Assembly: GCA_016709875.1 (NCBI GenBank)
Contig: JADJLZ010000010.1
Location: 124,001-188,000, forward strand
From: Planctomycetota bacterium
Lineage (GTDB): Bacteria > Planctomycetota > UBA1135 > GCA-002686595
Length of the DNA stretch: 64,000 bases
Direction: 5' to 3'
Shown: positions 35,883 to 45,072 of the stretch, one piece after another
Layout of the letters: the number at the start of each line of letters is the position of its first letter
Position numbering within the stretch: position 1 is the first letter of the stretch
Translations under genes and position numbers: made by a program
The notes under the pieces: model-generated
Databases searched by the model: none
What the model was told of the DNA's origin: nothing
What the model saw: only the letters and a program-made list of their open reading frames with translations

Positions 35883-36743
35883 ATGCGTCTGTGTTCCCTT
35901 CTCTTCGCCCTGGTCTTCTTGCTCCCGGGTTGCGTCGCCCCAGCGAGTCTCGCGGTCGGACCGCCGGCCGAGAACGCGACGACGTCGACGCCGCAAGGCT
36001 GGCTGTTGATCGTCGGCGGCGGCGGCACGACCGATGACATGTACGCGCGCGCGATCTCGCTCGGCGGCGGCGCCGCTTCGAAGGTGGTCGTGTTCCCGCA
36101 AGCCTCGGAGCTGCCCGACACGGGCGACAGCTCGGCCGCGGTCTGGCGCGACAACGGTGCCGGCGAGGTCAACGTCGCCGACACGAAGGACGAGGCCGCC
36201 GCGCTGAAGCTCGTCGAGTCCGCGTCGATCATCTGGTTCCCCGGTGGCGTGCAGTCGAGGTTGATGAGCGCGCTCGGCGCGAAGCTCCCCGAAGCGATCC
36301 GTACGCGTTACCGCCAGGGCGCCGTCGTCGGCGGCACCAGCGCGGGCGCGGCCGTGATGTCGGGCGTGATGCTCACCGGTGATGTCGAGAGCGACAGCCC
36401 GGACGACGGCGGGCTGACCTTCGTGCGCTCGTCGACCGTGGTCACCGCGCGCGGGCTCGGGCTGGTCGAGTGGGCCGTGATCGACCAGCACTTCATCCGC
36501 CGCCGTCGCTTCAACCGGCTGCTCTCGGTCGTTCTCGATCATCCGCGTCTGGTCGGCATCGGGATCGACGAGCGCACCGCGATCCTCGTGCACGACCGCA
36601 GCTTCGAAGTCATCGGCGAGAGCAACGTGCTCGTGATCGACGCACGCGACGCGGACGAGATCCAGGCCAAGAAAGGCCTGCGCTCGACCGCGACCGGCAT
36701 CAAGCTGGACCTGCTCGGCCACGGAATGCGCTTCGATCTGTAG
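35883..36743 (+). CDS. Cyanophycinase-like (peptidase S51) lipoprotein
   Basis: This 286-residue protein belongs to the S51/cyanophycinase family of serine peptidases with a class I glutamine-amidotransferase-like fold. It has a lipoprotein signal (CSLLFALVFLLPGC, lipobox LPGC), so it would act outside the cytoplasm. The nucleophile elbow GGTSAGAAVMS (Ser near residue 162), the IIWFPGGVQSRLM strand (FTGGDQ in cyanophycinases) and DQHFIRRRRFNRLL are the diagnostic features. Classical cyanophycinase cleaves cyanophycin to beta-Asp-Arg dipeptides; secreted homologues occur in bacteria that scavenge it, and here the substrate is not certain. It follows the ribokinase-family gene by 52 bp, with no obvious shared pathway. 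Confidence 0.83.
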   Translation: MRLCSLLFALVFLLPGCVAPASLAVGPPAENATTSTPQGWLLIVGGGGTTDDMYARAISLGGGAASKVVVFPQASELPDTGDSSAAVWRDNGAGEVNVADTKDEAAALKLVESASIIWFPGGVQSRLMSALGAKLPEAIRTRYRQGAVVGGTSAGAAVMSGVMLTGDVESDSPDDGGLTFVRSSTVVTARGLGLVEWAVIDQHFIRRRRFNRLLSVVLDHPRLVGIGIDERTAILVHDRSFEVIGESNVLVIDARDADEIQAKKGLRSTATGIKLDLLGHGMRFDL

Positions 36744-36864
36744 GCCCAGGGCGAGCGGACGCGACGCGCGGGAGCCGTTTCCGCGGGAATTCACCCCCGG
36801 GTGAGACCGATCCGGGCGGATAGCGGAGGCCGGAAGCCGCTTCGGCACGTCCGGATCCCTCTTC

Positions 36865-36870
36865 GGGAGG
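36865..36870 (+). promoter_or_regulatory. Shine-Dalgarno sequence favouring the TTG start of the repeat protein
   Basis: GGGAGG lies five bases before TTG 36876 and is the best ribosome-binding site near the start of the large repeat protein's signal peptide. Confidence 0.55.
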
Positions 36871-36875
36871 TCGCG

Positions 36876-39746
36876 TTGCAGTTCTTCCATTGCATTCCGT
36901 CGCTCGCGCGTCGTTTCGTCTCGTTCCTGCTCCCGGTCGCGCTGCTCGCCCCGCTCGTGCGCGGGCAATCGACCGTTTGCCAGCCCGCATGGGTGCCCAC
37001 GTTCGGGTCCGGGCCCGGCGTCGTGGGCGACATCTACTCCGAGTGCGAGTTCGACGACGGGCACGGCCTCGCGTTGTTCGTGGGCGGAGGGTTCTCGAAT
37101 GCAGGCGGGGAGCCCTGCCATGGCATCGCGAAATGGAATGGAACGCAGTGGTCGGATATCGGCGGCGGAATCGGCGGCGCGGTGCTCCCGAACACGCTGC
37201 CCTTCGCGAGCGCGATGGCGGTCTTCGACGACGGCAGCGGCCCGGCGCTCTATGTCGGCGGGAATTTCACCACGGCTGGCGGAGTGACGGCGATCAACAT
37301 CGCGCGCTGGGACGGTGCGCATTGGTCGGCCGTGGGGAGCGGCCTCGAAGCCTCCCTCGGATCGAACGCGCCGCTCGTGGCGACGCTGACGGTGTTCGAC
37401 GACGGACAAGGTCCGGCGCTCTACGCCGGCGGCAGCTTCGGCTCCAGCAGCGGCACGCAGCTGAACGGGATCGCGAAGTGGGATGGCGCGAATTGGCTCC
37501 CCGTCGGCAGCGGAGTGCCCGTCGGCGCTGGTGCGGCGATCATCTGCCTCGAGGGCCTAGATCTTGGGACGGGGCCGAAGCTCTACGCGGGCGGCTGGTT
37601 CCAGAGCATCGGCGGCGTGTCCGCGCACGGTGTCGCCGCGTGGAACGGGTCGACCTGGTCGCCGCTCGGCAGCGGAGTGAACGGGGCCGCCACCTGTTTC
37701 GCCATGTTCGACAGCGGCAGCGGAAACGCGCTCTACGTCGGAGGCAGCTTCAACGGCGCGGGCGGGATCACTACCTACGGGCTCGCGCGCTGGAACGGAT
37801 CCGCATGGGCGGGCGTGGCGGGTACGTTGATCGGCAGCTGGACCGTGAAGGACCTGAAGGTCTTCCACGACGGAAGCGGCAGCGCGCTCTACGTGACCGG
37901 GTCGCTCTTCAATCCCGCGGGCGCGAACACGCAGGGAATCGTGCGCTGGAACGGCACGCAGTGGTCCGCGGTCGGCGGCGGGATCAACGGGTACATGGTC
38001 TACGGGCTCCTCGCGCACGACGACGGAAGCGGTCCGGCCCTCTTCGCGGTCGGGAGCTTCTCTTCGGCCGGCTGGTTCTGGTCGAACGGCGCCGCCAAGT
38101 GGAACGGCACCACCTGGGCCAGCCTGGGCGGGAATCCCGCCGCGATGCGCGAGAGCATCACGGCGCTCGCGGTGCATGACGATGGCCATCGTCGCGACAT
38201 CTACGCCGGCATCACCGACACCCCCAGTTTTGGCACGACCATCCACGGCATCGCCCACTGGAACGGGACAGCGTGGTCGTCGCTCGGCAGCGGGATCGAC
38301 GGCGCGGCTCCCGTCTCCGCGCTCGCCTCGTTCGACGATGGCTCCGGGCCCGCGCTCTACGCGGCCGGCGACTTCAGCGCCGCCGGTGGCGTCCCCGCGA
38401 GCCGCATCGCGCGTTGGAACGGCCAGAGCTGGAGCACTCTCGGCCAGGGAATCGGCGCGCTGCTCGCCGACGGCGAGACTTCCGATGCCTCGGCGTTGTG
38501 CGTGTACAACGATGGCAGCGGATCCGCGCTCTACGTAGGCGGGCGTTTCGACAGCGCGGGTGGTGCACCTGCCTATGCGATCGCGCGCTGGAATGGATCG
38601 CAGTGGTCGCCCGTGGGCACGGGCCTCGGGCCGCCGACGACGATCTGGGACGTGGCGGCGGTCCGCGCGTTCGCGGTGCACGACGATGGCCACGGAACCG
38701 CGCTCTACGCTGGCGGCTGGTTCACGACGGCAGGAGGTGCTCCTGCGAATTTCATTGCGAAGTGGGATGGGAGTACCTGGTTGCCGGTGGGCTGCCTCCT
38801 CACGGACGCGGTCTCGGAGATACTCGCGCTCGCCTCCTACGACGATGGCAGCGGTCCGGCGCTCTACGCCGGCGGCGGATTCGACTCCATCGGAGGCGTC
38901 GTACTGCAGAGTCTCGCGCGCTGGGACGGAACGAACTGGTCGGCGTTCGGCGGGGGGCTGAGCGGGTCGTCGTCCAGTCCGTGGGTCTACTCGCTGCAGA
39001 CCTTCGACGAGGGCAATGGACCGAAGCTCTTCGTGAGCAGCGATTTCACGCAGGCCAGCGGTCAGAACGTGAACTACATCACGAACTGGGACGGACAGAG
39101 CTGGTCGGACATGCAGGGCGGACTGAATGCTCCGGCGCTCAGGATGGCGGAGTACGACGATGGAGTCCACGGACCGAGGCTCTGCATCGGCGGCTGGTTC
39201 CAGGACAGCCCAGCGGGCGACATGCACGTTGCGCTGTGGGGCTGCACTCAGGAACCGATCCAGGGGTTCTGCTTCGGCGACGGGAGCTCGTCGAGCCAGA
39301 TCGCGTGCCCGTGCGGCAACACAGGGGCTGCGGGCAGAGGTTGCGAGAACTCCGCGACGACAGGTGGTGCCCAACTCGTCGCGAGCGGCGAGGCGTTCAA
39401 CGACACGCTCGTGCTCAGCTCGAGCAGCGAGGTCGGGAGCGCGCTCTCGATCTTCCTGCAGGGTGATGCGCAAAACGCGAACGGCGTTGTCTTCGGCGAC
39501 GGTGTGCGCTGCGTCGCAGGTGCGTTGAAGCGCCTGTACACGAAGTCGGCGGTCGGCGGGAGCGCGAGCGCGCCCTCGGCCGGTGATCCGACGATCCGGC
39601 AGCGCTCCGCGAACCTCGGTGATCCGATCACCCCCGGCACGCGGCGCTGGTACCAGGTGTACTACCGCGACGCGGACGCGAACTTCTGCCCTGCGCCGCT
39701 GGGCAGCACTTGGAACGTGTCGAATGGACTCGAGGTGCACTGGTGA
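36876..39746 (+). CDS. Large secreted beta-propeller-like repeat protein with a planctomycete C-terminal domain
   Basis: This protein of about 956 residues has a signal peptide (FVSFLLPVALLAPLVRGQ) and then about a dozen repeats of 50-70 residues. Each contains FDDGSGPALYxGGxF, a Gly/Ala-rich turn (TAGGV), IARWDGxxWSxxGSG or a close variant. They read like blades of a beta-propeller or kelch-like array, probably 1-2 propellers. The last ~160 residues form a separate domain with CPCGNTGAAGRGCENS, GAQLVASGEAF, FLQGDAQ, GVRCVAG and RRWYQVYYRD, ending in SNGLEVHW; I associate this Cys-rich domain with high-GC planctomycetes. No catalytic residues are seen. TTG 36876 is inferred from the signal peptide and Shine-Dalgarno; other starts are possible. 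Surface exposure is likely. Confidence 0.68.
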   Translation: MQFFHCIPSLARRFVSFLLPVALLAPLVRGQSTVCQPAWVPTFGSGPGVVGDIYSECEFDDGHGLALFVGGGFSNAGGEPCHGIAKWNGTQWSDIGGGIGGAVLPNTLPFASAMAVFDDGSGPALYVGGNFTTAGGVTAINIARWDGAHWSAVGSGLEASLGSNAPLVATLTVFDDGQGPALYAGGSFGSSSGTQLNGIAKWDGANWLPVGSGVPVGAGAAIICLEGLDLGTGPKLYAGGWFQSIGGVSAHGVAAWNGSTWSPLGSGVNGAATCFAMFDSGSGNALYVGGSFNGAGGITTYGLARWNGSAWAGVAGTLIGSWTVKDLKVFHDGSGSALYVTGSLFNPAGANTQGIVRWNGTQWSAVGGGINGYMVYGLLAHDDGSGPALFAVGSFSSAGWFWSNGAAKWNGTTWASLGGNPAAMRESITALAVHDDGHRRDIYAGITDTPSFGTTIHGIAHWNGTAWSSLGSGIDGAAPVSALASFDDGSGPALYAAGDFSAAGGVPASRIARWNGQSWSTLGQGIGALLADGETSDASALCVYNDGSGSALYVGGRFDSAGGAPAYAIARWNGSQWSPVGTGLGPPTTIWDVAAVRAFAVHDDGHGTALYAGGWFTTAGGAPANFIAKWDGSTWLPVGCLLTDAVSEILALASYDDGSGPALYAGGGFDSIGGVVLQSLARWDGTNWSAFGGGLSGSSSSPWVYSLQTFDEGNGPKLFVSSDFTQASGQNVNYITNWDGQSWSDMQGGLNAPALRMAEYDDGVHGPRLCIGGWFQDSPAGDMHVALWGCTQEPIQGFCFGDGSSSSQIACPCGNTGAAGRGCENSATTGGAQLVASGEAFNDTLVLSSSSEVGSALSIFLQGDAQNANGVVFGDGVRCVAGALKRLYTKSAVGGSASAPSAGDPTIRQRSANLGDPITPGTRRWYQVYYRDADANFCPAPLGSTWNVSNGLEVHW

Positions 39747-39805
39747 GCGCGCGGGCGCCGCTCGTCTGTTGATTCGCGGCCCTGGCGGGCGGATGATCCC
39801 CGCCG

Positions 39806-39886
39806 GTGGAACCCGCTGCAGTCCTGCTCGCACTCATCGCCCTGGGCCTGCTTGCGCTCATCCCCGTCGCGACCTTGATCCTCTAA
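39806..39886 (+). pseudogene. N-terminal exon-like stub of the DUF2339 gene, cut off by an in-frame TAA
   Basis: Starting at GTG 39806 the frame reads VEPAAVLLALIALGLLALIP and then VATLIL, a transmembrane helix, and meets TAA at 39884-39886. The same frame continues as IRLRELQRRVEQLEAR, a coiled-coil start that belongs directly behind the helix in DUF2339 proteins. A single C-to-T change (CAA to TAA) or sequencing error would explain the stop. Confidence 0.6.
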
Positions 39887-39991
39887 ATCCGGCTGCGCGA
39901 GCTGCAGCGGCGCGTCGAACAACTCGAGGCACGCGGCACAGCCGCGCCCGTTTCGCCGCGAGCCACGGCCGCTCCGAGCACTGCGCCCGTC

Positions 39992-42658
39992 GTGGCTCCA
40001 CCGCCGCTGCCCCAGGCGCCTGCACCCGAGCCCGCTCCTGTGCCGGTTCCTGTGCCCGCGCCGCAGCCCGCTCCCGCGCCGCTGCCGCCGCCCGTCCCTC
40101 GCGTCGCGCGCCCGCGCATCGAGTGGGAGCGCTGGCTCGGCGTGCGCGGCGCGGCGGTGCTCGGCGGGATCTTCCTCGCGATCGCGGGTGTGCTCTTCTT
40201 CCAGTACTCGATCCAGCAGAACTGGATCACGGTCGAGAGGCGCGTGGTGCTCGGCCTGATCGCGGGCGTCGCGGCGATGGTCGGCGGCCAGTTCGCGCGG
40301 CGGCGCGAGTACGAGATGGCGGGCAACGCGCTCACCGGCGCGGGTGCCGTGATCCTGTACGCGGCGTTCTGGGGCGCGCACACGTTCGGCGTCCTGCCCG
40401 CGCTGGTGTGCTTTGCCGGGATGGCGATCGTCACGGCGAGCTCGTGCCTGATCTCCTTCCGCACGCAGTCGCAGCTGGTCGCCTGGCTCGGATTGACGGG
40501 CGGCTTCGCGACGCCGCTCCTGCTCTCGAGCGGGGAGAACCGGCCGATCGGGCTCTTCGCGTACGTGCTCGTGCTCGATCTGGGCTTCCTCTTCGTCGCC
40601 GGGAAGCGCCGCTGGCCGATGCTCGGATTGTGGGGGCTCGTCGGCACGCTGGGCATCGAGGCGCTGTGGGTCGTGTTCAAGATGGAGCCCAGGCAGCTCC
40701 CGATCGCGCTCGTCGCGTTGGGTGTGTTCGCGCTGCTGTTCGTGGCGGCGAGCATCTTCGCTTCGCGCAGCGAACGCGGCCGCTGGGTGCTCTCGCAGGC
40801 GAGCGCGGTGCTCGTGCCGTTCCTGTTCGCGCTCTATTTCGCGAGCCAGAGCGAGCTCGGGCACGACCTCTGGCCGCTCGCGCTGCTCGGCGGATTGCTC
40901 TGCGCGGCGAGCATCTGGCTCGCGCGCGCGCAGGGAGCCGCGCTCGTGCCGACCGGTTCTGCCGCGGGCGCGACGGCGATCGCGCTCGTCTGGGTGACGT
41001 CGCGGCAACTCGACGCCGGGCAGGTCTGGGAGCTCGCCTGGTGTGCGCTCGCGCTGCTCGCCATTTTCGCCTTCGGACGCGAGTGGCGCCGCAGCCGTCC
41101 GCTCGAGCTCGCCGAGCGCGGCATCGGCGACGCTTGGTACGTCGCGGTCATCGGGCTTGCGATCGCAGGTGTCGCGGCGAGCACTCGCTCGGAGCACGTC
41201 GGCGCGGGGCCCTTTGTGGTGCTCTTCACGGCGCTCGGATTGGCACTCACGCGGTTGGGCGCGTCGCGGCGCCTCGCGTGGGTCTCCTTCGCCGCAGCGC
41301 CGCTCGCGGTCATCGGTCCGCTGTGGTGGTCCTGGACGCACTCGGAGATGCTCGCGGGCGTGACGCAGCGCGAGTTCGAGATGCTCGCGGCACTGCTGCT
41401 CGGAGTGATCTTCGCCGCGCTGTCTTGGTTCGGCCGCGAGGGCGCTCGCTCGGGCCTGCGCGGGCTCGCGGCGGGCGCGTGGGTGGCGATGCTGCTCTCG
41501 ATCACGCTCACGAACGAGTGCGAGGCTCCCGACGGCTTCGGGGCGCGCATCGTGCTGCTGCTCTTCGCGGCGCTGGGCTGCTTTGGCGCGAGCGCGGCGA
41601 GCTCATGGCCCTTCGTGCTGCTGACGGGCTTCTTCTGCGCACTGGGCCAGCTCGCGGCCGGGGACATGCGCTACGAGCTGCGCGAAACCTGGAACGCGGA
41701 GCTCGGCGTCGCGCTGCTCTCGATCGCGGTGCTCGGCGCGTGGCTGCCGCTCTCCAAGCAGCGCTGGGCGCAGCGGCGCGGCGCGTGGGTCGCGGCGGCG
41801 CTCCTGCCGCTCTGCTTCGCGCCGCACGTGGCGCACGCCATTGCGCACCTGCAAGGTTCGGGCGGCGAAGCCTGGATCCCCGTGCCCTTCGTCGTGGCGG
41901 AGCTCGCGATCGCGGCCTGGCTGTTGCGCGGAGCACAGGCCGGGAGCGTGCTCGCGCGCGGCGCGAGCTGGCCGCTGCTCGCTGCGATCATCGCGGGCGC
42001 CGGGATCCTTCCGCTGTGGGCCGAGTGCGAGGTGCCGGTGGCGTGGAGCGCGCTCGCGGCCTGCGGGGCTGCCTGGCTCGCGCGGCGCAGGAACTTCACG
42101 CCGGCTGCGATCACCGCGGTGGCGGGCGCGCTCGTGTGCACGCTCGCCTGGGTGCTCGACGTGCTCGAGGGCACCTTCGAGCGGCACAGCCACCTGCTCT
42201 TCGACCTGCACGCGCTCGAGTACCTGCTGCCTGCGCTCGCGCTGCTCGCGGCGGGCGCGATGCTCGCGCGCTGGCAGCGCATGGTGTGTGTGATCGCGGG
42301 TCTGCTCGTCGCACTGCTGTGGATGACGATCGAGGTGCACCAGGCCTTCGCGCAGGGACTCCGCTTCGAACTCTTCTGGCCCAGGGACGAAGCGCGCGAA
42401 GTCGCGGTGTCGGTCAGCTGGGCCGCGTACGCGCTGGTGTTGCTCGGTTTCGGCATGCGGCGCAAGCAGAGCGGCCTGCGCTGGGCGAGCCTCGTTCTGC
42501 TCGTCGTCGTGATCGGCAAGCTGTTCCTGCTCGACCTCAGCGAACTCCGCGGGCTGTACCGCGTCGCGAGTTTCCTCGGCCTGGCCGTCTCGCTGCTGCT
42601 CGTCTCGTTCGGCTACCAGCGCTTCGTCTTCCGCAAACCGCGTCAGGAGAATCCGTGA
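39992..42658 (+). CDS. DUF2339-family polytopic membrane protein (N-terminus interrupted upstream)
   Basis: This protein of 888 residues (from GTG 39992) has more than 20 hydrophobic helices and matches DUF2339: a Pro/Ala-rich linker (PEPAPVPVPVPAPQPAPAP), then WERWLGVRGAAVLGGIFLAI, VERRVVLGLIAGVAAMVGG, GGFATPLLL and, near the end, LRWASLVLLVVVIGKLFLLD and ELRGLYRVASFLGL. These are the hallmark phrases of the family, whose role is unknown. The true N-terminus is probably at GTG 39806, separated by the in-frame TAA at 39884. If the stop is real, the first helix and the coiled coil are lost and translation must restart internally. Its stop overlaps the aldo/keto reductase start (GTGA). Confidence 0.8.
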   Translation: MAPPPLPQAPAPEPAPVPVPVPAPQPAPAPLPPPVPRVARPRIEWERWLGVRGAAVLGGIFLAIAGVLFFQYSIQQNWITVERRVVLGLIAGVAAMVGGQFARRREYEMAGNALTGAGAVILYAAFWGAHTFGVLPALVCFAGMAIVTASSCLISFRTQSQLVAWLGLTGGFATPLLLSSGENRPIGLFAYVLVLDLGFLFVAGKRRWPMLGLWGLVGTLGIEALWVVFKMEPRQLPIALVALGVFALLFVAASIFASRSERGRWVLSQASAVLVPFLFALYFASQSELGHDLWPLALLGGLLCAASIWLARAQGAALVPTGSAAGATAIALVWVTSRQLDAGQVWELAWCALALLAIFAFGREWRRSRPLELAERGIGDAWYVAVIGLAIAGVAASTRSEHVGAGPFVVLFTALGLALTRLGASRRLAWVSFAAAPLAVIGPLWWSWTHSEMLAGVTQREFEMLAALLLGVIFAALSWFGREGARSGLRGLAAGAWVAMLLSITLTNECEAPDGFGARIVLLLFAALGCFGASAASSWPFVLLTGFFCALGQLAAGDMRYELRETWNAELGVALLSIAVLGAWLPLSKQRWAQRRGAWVAAALLPLCFAPHVAHAIAHLQGSGGEAWIPVPFVVAELAIAAWLLRGAQAGSVLARGASWPLLAAIIAGAGILPLWAECEVPVAWSALAACGAAWLARRRNFTPAAITAVAGALVCTLAWVLDVLEGTFERHSHLLFDLHALEYLLPALALLAAGAMLARWQRMVCVIAGLLVALLWMTIEVHQAFAQGLRFELFWPRDEAREVAVSVSWAAYALVLLGFGMRRKQSGLRWASLVLLVVVIGKLFLLDLSELRGLYRVASFLGLAVSLLLVSFGYQRFVFRKPRQENP

Positions 42659-43665
42659 TCCGCCGCAGACTTGGACAGTCCGACCTCGAACTCCCCGTGA
42701 TCGTTCTGGGCGCCTGGGCCATCGGTGGGTGGCAGTGGGGTGGCAGCGACGACGAGGCCGCCGTGCGCGCGATCCAGGCCGGCATTGACGCGGGAATGAA
42801 CGCGGTAGACACCGCGCCGGTGTACGGTTTCGGCCACTCCGAGGAGGTCGTCGGCCGCGCGATCGCGGGTCGGCGCAAGGACGTGCTGCTGCTCACCAAG
42901 GTCGGCCTGCGCTGGGACGACCCGCGCGGCGAGTTCTACTTCAAGTCGCAGGACCAGAACGGCAAGCCGCGCGAGATCTGGCGCAACGCCAAGCCAGATT
43001 CGGTCGTCGTCGAGGTCGAGCAGAGCCTCGCGCGCATGCGCACGAACCACATCGACCTCGTGCAGATTCACTGGCCCGATCCCACGACACCGATCGAGGA
43101 GACGATGGGCGCGCTCGCCGGACTGGTGAAGCAGGGCAAGGTGCGCGCGATCGGCGTCTCGAACTTCAACCCCGCGCAGCTGAAGGAAGCGCAGCTCGCG
43201 CTCGCGCCGCTGCCGCTCGCGAGCAACCAGCCGAAGTACTCGCTCGTCGCGCGCGACATCGAGGCGCGCATCCTGCCTTTCAGCCGCGAGCTCGGGATCG
43301 GCACGATCGTCTACTCGCCGCTCGAGCAGGGTCTGCTCTCGGGCAAGGTGCCCGCCGCGCGCACCTTCCCCGAGACCGACGGCCGGCACAAGCGCGCGAC
43401 CTTCCAGGCGCCGGTGCGAGCGAGGGTCAACGCGCTGCTCGAGCAGGAAGTGCGCCCGATCGCCCAGCGCCACAAGGCGACGCTGGCGCAGACCGTGCTG
43501 GCCTGGACGACGGGTCAGCCGGGGGTCACGTGCGCGATCGCGGGCGCGCGCACGCCCGAACAGGCGCGCGAGAACGCCGGCGCGGGGTCGCTGGTGCTCT
43601 CGGGCGAGGAGCTGGCGACGATCCGGCTCGCGTTCGAGCGTCTGGATCTCAGCGGAACACGATGA
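42655..43665 (+). CDS. Aldo/keto reductase
   Basis: This 336-residue protein is an NADPH-dependent aldo/keto reductase with the standard TIM-barrel signatures: DAGMNAVDTAPVYGFGHSEEVVG (catalytic Asp and Tyr), LLLTKVGLRWDD (Lys), NHIDLVQIHWPDPTTP (His), and the cofactor-binding IGVSNFNPAQL, NQPKYSLVARD, IVYSPLEQGLLSGK and IAGARTPEQARENAGA. The AKR12/AKR13-like, sugar-aldehyde-type group fits best, but the physiological substrate is unknown. GTG 42655 overlaps the DUF2339 stop by 4 bp and follows AGGAGA by four bases. At its 3' end it overlaps the antiporter gene on the other strand by 17 bp, tail to tail. Confidence 0.92.
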   Translation: MIRRRLGQSDLELPVIVLGAWAIGGWQWGGSDDEAAVRAIQAGIDAGMNAVDTAPVYGFGHSEEVVGRAIAGRRKDVLLLTKVGLRWDDPRGEFYFKSQDQNGKPREIWRNAKPDSVVVEVEQSLARMRTNHIDLVQIHWPDPTTPIEETMGALAGLVKQGKVRAIGVSNFNPAQLKEAQLALAPLPLASNQPKYSLVARDIEARILPFSRELGIGTIVYSPLEQGLLSGKVPAARTFPETDGRHKRATFQAPVRARVNALLEQEVRPIAQRHKATLAQTVLAWTTGQPGVTCAIAGARTPEQARENAGAGSLVLSGEELATIRLAFERLDLSGTR

Positions 43666-45007
43666 ACGTGACGGCCACGAAGGTCGGGATCAGGATCGCG
43701 ACCGACCAGATCATGTAGTGGAAGAAGCTCGGCATCTTCACGCCGCTGCTCTCCGCGATCGCCTTGACCATGAAGTTCGGCCCGTTGCCGATGTAGGTCA
43801 TCGCGCCCATGAACACCGCGCCGCAGGAGATCGCGGCGAGGATCTCGGCCGCGACCGGGCCCTGCGCGAGCAGCTCGCCGAGGTAGTGCGGGTGCTCGAC
43901 CGAGGCGCCGAGCTGTCCGGCCGCGGTCGCGCCCAGCGTGAGGTACGTGGGCGCGTTGTCGAGGAAGGACGAGAGCAGTCCCGTGGCCCAGAAATACTGC
44001 CAAGGCTCTGTCACGCCCAGTTCGGAGCCGCGCGCGTTGAGGATCTGCAGCGGCGCGACCATCGTGACGAAGATGCCGAGGAACAGGATCGCGACCTCGA
44101 CGATCGGCGCGAAGTGGAAACGGTTCGACTTGTGCACCGCGCGGCTCGTTCCGAACCAGGAGGCGAGCGTCAGCGCGAGCATCAGGCCCTCCTGCACGCC
44201 GAAGGGCCAGTGGCCCGACGCGCTGAACCAGCCACCGCCCTTGGCGATGATCACCAGCACCACGCCCAGCAGGAACACGAGGTTCTGCATGCCCTCGATG
44301 CGGAAGGGCGCGTGGTGCAGCAGCGTCTCCAGCTGCGGGCCCTTGCGCTCGAGCTCCTCGCGGTCGAGCACGAAGCCGTCCACGAAGTAGAACAGCACCA
44401 GCAGGATGCCGTTGACCAGCGCCCACTCCTTCCAGAGCGAGAGCGTCCAGGCGAAAGGCACGCCCTTCAGGAAGCCCAGGAAGAGCGGCGGGTCGCCCAG
44501 CGGCGTCAGCAGCCCGCCGCAGTTCGACACGACGAAGATGAAGAAGACCACGAGGTGAGCGCGCTTGCGCCGGCTCTCGTTGGCGCGCAGCAACGGCCGG
44601 ATCAGGACCATCGAGGCACCGGTGGTGCCGATGAAGTTCGCCAGCACGGCCCCGATCGCGAGCAGGCCGCAGTTCGAGAGTGGCGAGCCCGCGAGCGAGC
44701 CCTTGATGTGGATCCCGCCCGAGATCACGTACAGCGAGCCGAGCAGCGCGAGGAAGGAGACGTAGTCGAGCAGCGCCTCGTGCAGCGCGTGGTGCGCCGC
44801 GTCGCCGTAGGCTCTCAGCAGCCAGAACGCGAAAGGGATGGCCAAGAGGCCCGCCACCAGCGCGCGGTTCTTGTTGTGCTCCCACCAGTGCGGCGCGAAC
44901 AGCGGAAAGAGCGCGATCGAGCCGAGCAGCAGCGCGAAGGGCAGGACGCTGGCGAGGGGCAGGATCCGGCCGAGGGCCTCGGTTTCGGTGATGGCGGCGA
45001 TCAGCAT
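43649..45007 (-). CDS. NhaD-type sodium:proton antiporter-like protein
   Basis: This 452-residue protein has 11-13 hydrophobic helices and belongs to the ion-transporter superfamily that includes NhaD and citrate/arsenite permease-like transporters. Useful markers are ANFIGTTGASMVLIRPLLRANE, VVSNCGGLLTPLGDPPLFLGFL, the TxxGD(P)P motif, and FLDNAPTYLTL and YIGNGPNFMVKAIAE, whose Asp/Asn are likely ion-binding. These match NhaD-like Na+/H+ antiporters. The ATG at 45007 precedes the first helix. The stop region overlaps the 3' end of the aldo/keto reductase by 17 bp, convergently. It diverges from the HtrA-like gene with only about 65 bp between starts. Confidence 0.83.
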   Translation of the reverse strand: MLIAAITETEALGRILPLASVLPFALLLGSIALFPLFAPHWWEHNKNRALVAGLLAIPFAFWLLRAYGDAAHHALHEALLDYVSFLALLGSLYVISGGIHIKGSLAGSPLSNCGLLAIGAVLANFIGTTGASMVLIRPLLRANESRRKRAHLVVFFIFVVSNCGGLLTPLGDPPLFLGFLKGVPFAWTLSLWKEWALVNGILLVLFYFVDGFVLDREELERKGPQLETLLHHAPFRIEGMQNLVFLLGVVLVIIAKGGGWFSASGHWPFGVQEGLMLALTLASWFGTSRAVHKSNRFHFAPIVEVAILFLGIFVTMVAPLQILNARGSELGVTEPWQYFWATGLLSSFLDNAPTYLTLGATAAGQLGASVEHPHYLGELLAQGPVAAEILAAISCGAVFMGAMTYIGNGPNFMVKAIAESSGVKMPSFFHYMIWSVAILIPTFVAVTFIVFR

Positions 45008-45072
45008 GGGGGGTGAGCGCGCATGATGCCCACTGCGTTGCCGACTCGGAAGTGCGAAGCCGATTGTCCATA

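Noticed and set aside
36876..39746. Direct repeats that might be a CRISPR array
   Set aside because: The repeats are in frame, differ in length and sequence, and encode a protein pattern; there are no spacers of uniform size.
39884..39886. TAA as a recoded or read-through stop in the DUF2339 gene
   Set aside because: There is no known recoding of TAA in such organisms, TAA/TAG/TGA all serve as normal stops here, and a single base change is simpler.
39583..42654. Plus-strand open frame in the aldo/keto reductase frame extending 3 kb upstream
   Set aside because: Only the last 336 codons (from GTG 42655) encode a real protein; the rest overlaps the DUF2339 and repeat-protein genes in another frame.
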